DNA of 10,160 bases from Oscillospiraceae bacterium (GTDB lineage: Bacteria > Bacillota > Clostridia > Oscillospirales > Acutalibacteraceae): the NCBI GenBank assembly GCA_021640185.1, contig JAJXDX010000038.1, forward strand, positions 1-10,160. Direction: 5' to 3'. The notes under the pieces are model-generated. The model was not told where the DNA came from and searched no databases. It worked only from the letters and a program-made list of their open reading frames with translations. Numbering within the stretch: the first letter of the stretch is position 1; every line of letters starts with the position of its first letter. A program made the translations under genes and the position numbers. Below, piece by piece: positions 6,077-10,160 of this stretch.

Positions 6077-6919
6077 ATGGAAAAGGCAAAATATGACGAC
6101 CGCCCGATCGGCGTGTTCGATTCCGGGCTTGGCGGCCTGAGCGTGGTGCGGCACCTGCTCTCGCTGCTCCCGCACGAGGACATCGTCTATTTCGGCGATA
6201 CGGGGCGCGTGCCCTACGGCTCGCGCAGCACGCAGATCATCCGCCGCTATGCGCGCGAGGACTGCGCGTTTTTGCTCGGGCGCGATGTCAAGTGCATCGT
6301 GGCGGCCTGCGGTACGGTCAGCTCCGTGGCGGGCGACCTGCTCGCCGCCCTGCCCGTGCCCGCCACCGGCATCGTCGGGCCGACGGCAGCGGCGGCGGTC
6401 GCCGCGACGCGCAGCGGGCGGATCGGCGTGCTGGGCACGCTGACGACGGTGAACTCCGGCTCGTTCTCACAGGAGATGCGCAAGCTGCGCCCGGACGTGC
6501 AGGTCACGTCCACCGCCTGCCCGATATTCGTCCCGCTGGTCGAAAACGGCTGGATCGACCCGGACGACGAGGTGACCGCACTGACCGCCGAACGCTATCT
6601 TAAAGACCTGCGCGCCGCACAGGTCGACACCGCGATCTTGGGCTGTACGCACTTCCCGCTGCTGGCGCCGATCATCGGGCGCGAGCTTGGCGCGGACGTG
6701 ACGCTGATCGATCCGGGCAGAGAAACGGCGGGATACGTCCGGCGGATGCTTGCGGCGGACGGACTGCTCTCGGCACGCGAAACGCCGGGCAGCTGCCGCT
6801 TTTTCGTCACCGACCGGCCGCAGGATTTCTCCCGCGTGGCCGAGATCTTTCTTGGCCGCGCCGTGCATGAGGAGGTCGAAACGATCGCGCCGGAGCAGCT
6901 GCCCGGTGCGGCGCTTTGA
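6077..6919 (+). CDS. murI: Glutamate racemase
   Basis: Cofactor-independent interconversion of L- and D-glutamate in the cytoplasm, supplying D-Glu for the peptidoglycan stem peptide. The protein is 280 residues, slightly longer than the usual 260-270. Two-fold Asp/Glu racemase architecture is visible: GVFDSGLGGLSV (12-23, with D15 and S16), YFGDTGRVPYG (38-48), the first catalytic cysteine C78 in ACGTVSS, and the second, C190, in LGCTHFP with H192. The first cysteine motif has Gly where the family usually has Asn (CNT), a notable change beside the catalytic residue; everything else looks intact. It is the first gene of a three-gene unit, 18 nt before the DUF1934 gene. Aspartate racemase is the main alternative, but the overall motif set and length favour MurI. 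Confidence 0.94.
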   Translation: MEKAKYDDRPIGVFDSGLGGLSVVRHLLSLLPHEDIVYFGDTGRVPYGSRSTQIIRRYAREDCAFLLGRDVKCIVAACGTVSSVAGDLLAALPVPATGIVGPTAAAAVAATRSGRIGVLGTLTTVNSGSFSQEMRKLRPDVQVTSTACPIFVPLVENGWIDPDDEVTALTAERYLKDLRAAQVDTAILGCTHFPLLAPIIGRELGADVTLIDPGRETAGYVRRMLAADGLLSARETPGSCRFFVTDRPQDFSRVAEIFLGRAVHEEVETIAPEQLPGAAL

Positions 6920-6937
6920 CCGGAAAGGCAGACAGCT

Positions 6938-7354
6938 ATGCAGGCATTGATCAAGATCACCGGCACCCAGACCATCGACGATCAAAACGACACCGTCGAG
7001 CTGACGACGAGCGGCACGTATCTGCCGACGGAGGTTGGCTGGCAGCTGCGCTATGACGAGAGCGCCGCCACCGGCATGGAGGGCACGACCACGACCGTCC
7101 ACGTCAAAGGCGACCGTATCGTGATGGAGCGCAGCGGCGAAAACGCGAGCATCCTGGTGATCGAAAAACATCGCCGCCACCACAGCCATTATATCACGCC
7201 TTACGGCACACTGGATCTTGGCACGTACGCCACCGCGGTCGAGCGGATGCTCGACGAGGACGGCGGCACGCTGGAGCTTCGTTACACCTTGGACTTCAAC
7301 GGCAGCGTCAGATCGACGCACGCCGTCCACATCACGGTACGGCAGCAGCCGTGA
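6938..7354 (+). CDS. DUF1934 (YwiB-like) small beta-barrel protein
   Basis: Protein of 138 residues with alternating polar and hydrophobic residues throughout, as in a small beta barrel, and no signal peptide or membrane segment. The pattern ALIKITGTQ near the start, the GWQLRYDES segment, a TTVHV strand and ELRYTLDFNG near the end fit the DUF1934 / YwiB family, whose members are calycin-like in fold and have no settled function. The position directly before argS supports this, because ywiB lies next to argS in Bacillus subtilis. A GGAAAGG at 6922-6928, 9 nt upstream, serves as ribosome binding site. It sits 18 nt after murI and 25 nt before argS in the same transcription unit. The assignment is by recalled pattern and synteny, not by alignment. 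Confidence 0.85.
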   Translation: MQALIKITGTQTIDDQNDTVELTTSGTYLPTEVGWQLRYDESAATGMEGTTTTVHVKGDRIVMERSGENASILVIEKHRRHHSHYITPYGTLDLGTYATAVERMLDEDGGTLELRYTLDFNGSVRSTHAVHITVRQQP

Positions 7355-7379
7355 CCAAAAAACACAGGAGGATAAAACC

Positions 7380-9119
7380 ATGCTGAGTATCGTAGACCGG
7401 ACGGAGCGCGCTCTGCGCGACATGATCGAAGCAGCGGCGGCCGCCGCCACGGCGGCAGGCGAGCTGCCGGAGGGCACGCTGCCCGCCTATACCGTCGAGG
7501 TGCCCGGCGACCGCAAAAACGGCGACCTTGCCGCCAACGTCGCCATGGTGTCGGCGCGGGCGTTCCGCGCCGCGCCGCGCAAGATCGCCGAGGCGATCGC
7601 CGCCCATCTGAACACCGAGGACACGCTGTTCGACCGTGCGGAGGTCGCCGGCCCCGGCTTCCTCAACTTCTTCCTTTCCCCCGCTTACTACGCGGCGGTC
7701 GTCGCCGAGGTGCGCGAGCGCGGCGAGAGCTACGGCCGCTCCGATTTCGGGGCGGGACACAAGGCGATGGTGGAGTTCGTTTCCGCCAACCCGACCGGCC
7801 CGATGCACATGGGCAATGCCCGCGGCGGCGCGCTGGGCGACTGTCTGGCCGCCGTGCTGGACGCGGCCGGCTATGACGTGTGGCGCGAGTTCTATATCAA
7901 CGATGCCGGCAACCAGATCGAAAAATTCGGCCTGTCGCTGGAGGTGCGCTATCTGCAGATCTTCAAGGGCGAGGACGCCGTCCCGCTGCCGGAGGATTCC
8001 TACCACGGCGACGACATCAAGGCGCACGCCGCCGCCTTCGCCAAGCTGTACGGCGACCGCTACGTCGATGCCGACGAGGGCGAGCGCCGCAAAGCGCTGA
8101 TCGACTATGCCCTGCCGCTGAACATCGAAAAGATGAAAGCGGACATGAAAAAATACCGCATCGAGTACGACCGCTGGTTCACCGAATCGACCCTCCACGA
8201 GGACGGTGAGCTGCGCGAGGTGATCGATCTGCTGACCGAAAAGGGCCTGACCTACGAAAAGGACGGTGCGCTGTGGTACCGCGCCGCCGAATACGGAGAA
8301 AAATATCAGCCGAAAAAACACCTTGACCGCGACGGCAACGAGGAAGGCATCAAGGACGAGGTGCTGGTGCGTGCCAACGGCAACCCGACGTATTTCGCCG
8401 CCGATATCGCCTACCACCGCAACAAGTTCCTGCGTGGGTTCGACACGCTGATCGATATCTGGGGCGCCGATCACCACGGCCACGTGGCGCGCATGAAGGG
8501 TGCGATGGATGCGATCGGTCTGGACGGCGAGCGGCTGGAGGTCGTGCTCATGCAGCTGGTGCGTCTGGTGCGCGACGGCGAAGTCGTGCGGATGTCCAAG
8601 CGCTCCGGCAAGGCGATCGGCCTGAGCGACCTGCTCGACGAGGTGCCGGTCGACGCGGCGCGTTTCTTCTTCAACCAGCGCGAGGCGAATACCCAGATGG
8701 AGTTCGACCTCGGTCTGGCGATCGAGCAGTCCTCCTCCAACCCGGTCTATTACGTCCAGTACGCGCATGCGCGGATCTGGTCGATCTTCCGCAAGATGGC
8801 GGCCGAGGGCATCTCCGCCGACGGCGCGACCGACGCACAGCTCTGCCTGCTGACCGCCCCCGAGGAGCGGGAGCTGATCCGCCACCTCTCCTCGCTGGAG
8901 CGCACGGTCGTCGAATGCGCCAAGCTGCGCGACCCGTCCGGCCTGACGCGCTATGCGCTGGAGCTGGCCACCCTGTTCCATAAGTTCTACAATGCCTGCC
9001 GCGTGTCCGGCGAAGATCATGACCTCACCGTTGCCCGCCTTGCCCTGTGCGATGCCGTGCGCATCGCCCTGCGCAACGTGCTGACGATGATGAAGATCGA
9101 CGCACCGGAAAGCATGTAA
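7380..9119 (+). CDS. argS: Arginyl-tRNA synthetase
   Basis: Class Ia synthetase that charges tRNA-Arg; this enzyme needs the tRNA present to activate arginine. It has 579 residues, complete and near the usual 550-590. The N-terminal additional domain covers roughly residues 1-115. The catalytic domain carries SANPTGPMHMGNARGG (135-150), where HMGN is the ArgRS form of HIGH, WGADHHGHVARMKG (361-374), and RMSKRSG (404-410), the variant of KMSKS. The helical DALR anticodon-binding domain fills the C-terminus, with SSSNPVYYVQYAHAR (451-465) at its start. The ATG is chosen by AGGAGG at 7366-7371, 8 nt upstream; the frame is open back to about 7218, but that part overlaps the DUF1934 gene and lacks family features. 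It is the last gene before the terminator at 9191-9248. Confidence 0.97.
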   Translation: MLSIVDRTERALRDMIEAAAAAATAAGELPEGTLPAYTVEVPGDRKNGDLAANVAMVSARAFRAAPRKIAEAIAAHLNTEDTLFDRAEVAGPGFLNFFLSPAYYAAVVAEVRERGESYGRSDFGAGHKAMVEFVSANPTGPMHMGNARGGALGDCLAAVLDAAGYDVWREFYINDAGNQIEKFGLSLEVRYLQIFKGEDAVPLPEDSYHGDDIKAHAAAFAKLYGDRYVDADEGERRKALIDYALPLNIEKMKADMKKYRIEYDRWFTESTLHEDGELREVIDLLTEKGLTYEKDGALWYRAAEYGEKYQPKKHLDRDGNEEGIKDEVLVRANGNPTYFAADIAYHRNKFLRGFDTLIDIWGADHHGHVARMKGAMDAIGLDGERLEVVLMQLVRLVRDGEVVRMSKRSGKAIGLSDLLDEVPVDAARFFFNQREANTQMEFDLGLAIEQSSSNPVYYVQYAHARIWSIFRKMAAEGISADGATDAQLCLLTAPEERELIRHLSSLERTVVECAKLRDPSGLTRYALELATLFHKFYNACRVSGEDHDLTVARLALCDAVRIALRNVLTMMKIDAPESM

Positions 9120-9128
9120 AGTGTTGTT

Positions 9129-9180
9129 GCTTTACGTCACAGTATGCTTCTTTAATCAACGTAAAGCCATACGGCTTTAC
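9129..9180 (+). repeat. Two overlapping, mutually exclusive inverted repeats after argS
   Basis: GCTTTACGT (9129-9137) can pair with ACGTAAAGC (9159-9167) around a 21-nt loop. Alternatively GTAAAGCC (9161-9168) can pair with GGCTTTAC (9173-9180) around an ATAC tetraloop. The middle arm is shared, so only one hairpin can form at a time. Neither is followed by a T-tract. This lies in the argS 3' untranslated region, starting 10 nt after the stop codon. Its role is unknown. Confidence 0.7.
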
Positions 9181-9190
9181 AGATAAAAAC

Positions 9191-9248
9191 GAGCAAAGCA
9201 GAGCGGCCGCATCCCCTTTCAGGGTGCGGCCGCTCTTGTTTTTTGCTC
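9191..9248. terminator. Bidirectional intrinsic terminator between argS and the surface-protein operon
   Basis: The core is GAGCGGCCGCA (9201-9211) paired with TGCGGCCGCTC (9225-9235), extended by CCC/GGG with one bulged T and a short loop. On the plus strand it is followed by TTGTTTTTT, giving a strong terminator for argS. Outer arms GAGCAAA (9191-9197) and TTTGCTC (9242-9248) can also pair. Read on the minus strand, this longer hairpin is followed by GTTTTTA, so it can also end the convergent surface-protein operon, whose last stop codon lies 15 nt away. Confidence 0.9.
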
Positions 9249-9262
9249 ATTTTTACGGGTCG

Positions 9263-9844
9263 TCACGGCGCAGCCGTGATCTTGCCGTCGGTCAGGGTCA
9301 CGCCCCAGCTTTCGGCCGCCGCGTCGGTCGGCGCGGCTTGGATCGCCTCGCCGAACACCTCGACGACCTGCCGCGCGACGTCGCCGGAGGCGGTCGCCGT
9401 CTGCTGCAGCATGATCGGTGCGCACAGGATGTCGGTCTGCTCGCCCGGTGCTACCGGCGTGGCGTAATAATAGGTGTTATCGCTGCCGGCGACCCAGCCG
9501 CCGTTCAGCACGATCTGCGGCATCGTGCCGGGCAGACCGACCGGCTCGCCGCTGACGTTCACCCAATAGGTCACCAGACGCACACGCAGATAAGCATCCA
9601 CCGTGCCAGTGTTCTTCACCCGGATATCCGATTTTTTGTCCGCCTCGTGTTCGCCGTCCGTGTACGTCGTACCGCCGACGTTTTCCGACACCTGACAGGT
9701 CACCGTCGCCGGGACCAGCCGGTCGGTCCGTTCGGCCCGCTTGATCATGTAAGCAAGGGTGACGCCGACGGCGGCGGCCGCTGCGATCGCACAAGCGAGC
9801 GCCAGCACGAGCTTACCGCGCTTTTTCTGCTTTTCACCGCTCAT
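9263..9844 (-). CDS. TasA/camelysin-like membrane-anchored or secreted surface protein
   Basis: Protein of 193 residues: a lysine-rich N-terminus (residues 5-11), a hydrophobic segment at about 12-33 rich in Ala, Leu and Val ending GVTLAYMI, then a beta-rich exported domain. VKNTGTVDAYLRVRLV (76-91), WVAGSDNTYYY (117-127) and PVAPGEQT (130-137) resemble the TasA/CalY-type proteins of Clostridia that use SipW-type signal peptides; the T-A-Y near the end of the hydrophobic stretch fits this. These are fibre or matrix components or their relatives; the role here is inferred. No LPXTG motif is present. Cysteines in the mature part are C50 and C141. The ATG start has AAGGGTGAG upstream, which overlaps the stop codon of the preceding gene only 6 nt away, suggesting tight co-translation. 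It is the last gene of its operon. Confidence 0.72.
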   Translation of the reverse strand: MSGEKQKKRGKLVLALACAIAAAAAVGVTLAYMIKRAERTDRLVPATVTCQVSENVGGTTYTDGEHEADKKSDIRVKNTGTVDAYLRVRLVTYWVNVSGEPVGLPGTMPQIVLNGGWVAGSDNTYYYATPVAPGEQTDILCAPIMLQQTATASGDVARQVVEVFGEAIQAAPTDAAAESWGVTLTDGKITAAP

Positions 9845-9850
9845 CGCCGC

Positions 9851-10160
9851 TCACCCTTTCTTTCTGTTGCGCAGCAGTGCGCTGTTGCCGTTCAGCCACG
9901 TCTTGGCGGCGGCATCGCCCCCGAAGGTCACGGACGTACCGTCCGCGGTGACCGTGACGGTCTGCGCCTTGTCGGCATACCGCCACGACCACGCACCGAT
10001 CTGCTCCACGGTATATGCGCGGCAGGGCAGATCGGACACGGTGACGCTGCCGTCGCCGACGATCGTTACGTCCAGCGAGAAATCGGGATCGTTCACCGCA
10101 CGGATGCGATAGACGAACACCTGCCGTCCGTTGCCCTCGTCATTCTCGCCGTTTTTCCGT
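9851..10160 (-). CDS. C-terminal part of an extracellular beta-rich (prealbumin/Cna-B-like) protein, 5' end beyond right edge
   Basis: The frame is open from the right edge to a TGA at 9853-9851, giving about 103 residues of a longer protein. A GTG at 10120 could act as a start, but the frame continues upstream through an Asn/Gly/Asp-rich, linker-like stretch, so I treat the gene as partial. The segment has strand patterns QVFVYRIRAV, SLDVTIVGDGSVTVSDL, then YTVEQIGAWSWRY and QTVTVTADGTSVTF, ending KTWLNGNSALLRNRKKG. The TVEQ...WSWRY region resembles the prealbumin-like (Cna-B/SpaA-type) domains found at the ends of Clostridia surface proteins, where similar domains stand next to TasA-like genes. 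No sorting signal or terminal membrane helix is seen at this C-terminus. Confidence in the fold is moderate; function is unknown. Confidence 0.6.
   Translation of the reverse strand, partial: RKNGENDEGNGRQVFVYRIRAVNDPDFSLDVTIVGDGSVTVSDLPCRAYTVEQIGAWSWRYADKAQTVTVTADGTSVTFGGDAAAKTWLNGNSALLRNRKKG

Noticed and set aside
7218..7379. Longer ArgRS start upstream of 7380
   Set aside because: The extra segment overlaps the DUF1934 gene in another frame, is not ArgRS-like, and ignores the strong AGGAGG placed for 7380.
7332..9020. A 562-codon minus-strand open frame opposite argS
   Set aside because: It is the antisense reading of a complete ArgRS gene in a GC-rich genome and shows no domain features.
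1..10160. CRISPR arrays, tRNA or rRNA genes, insertion sequences, prophage genes
   Set aside because: I saw no regularly spaced direct repeats, no cloverleaf or rRNA sequence and no transposase or integrase motif in either strand.

Overview
The window reads as chromosome of a GC-rich anaerobic member of the Firmicutes, probably a gut Clostridia of the Oscillospiraceae/Ruminococcaceae type. Four things point there: a tRNA-responsive T-box leader, strong AGGAGG-type ribosome binding sites, a DUF1934 (YwiB)-argS gene pair as in Firmicutes, and an oxygen-sensitive NrdG activase. All genes look intact apart from the two cut by the window edges. No rRNA, tRNA, CRISPR array, transposase or phage gene is visible.

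Left part (1-5972, all minus strand). From a promoter at 5944-5972 a four-gene cluster runs leftward: a COG2509-type FAD-dependent dehydrogenase, nrdG (anaerobic ribonucleotide reductase activase), dut (dUTPase, overlapping nrdG by 4 nt) and a histidine-phosphatase-family protein. No terminator is visible after the last gene. The ileS promoter starts 11 nt beyond its stop codon and drives a complete T-box leader (Ile specifier ATC, UGGU acceptor bulge, antiterminator/terminator switch), then ileS, which leaves the window at its left edge about 805 residues in.

Middle part (6015-9119, plus strand). A second promoter, divergent from the first and separated from it by a perfect 9-bp inverted repeat (5974-5994), drives murI (glutamate racemase), a DUF1934 gene and argS. 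This unit ends at a strong hairpin with flanking arms (9191-9248) that can serve both strands.

Right part (9263-10160, minus strand). Two tightly spaced genes run leftward into the same terminator: the 3' part of an extracellular beta-rich (prealbumin/Cna-B-like) protein, and a membrane-anchored or secreted TasA/camelysin-like protein. They look like the tail of a cell-surface or matrix operon.

Together the window holds deoxynucleotide supply (NrdG makes NrdD competent; Dut clears dUTP), peptidoglycan precursor supply (D-glutamate), charging of tRNA-Ile and tRNA-Arg, and the end of a surface-protein locus. Most of it is core housekeeping. The less ordinary points are the flavoprotein-nrdG-dut-phosphatase linkage, the shared palindrome between divergent promoters, the Cys-Gly-Thr active-site variant of MurI, the competing hairpins after argS, and the surface-protein pair. 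I see no convincing undescribed system.
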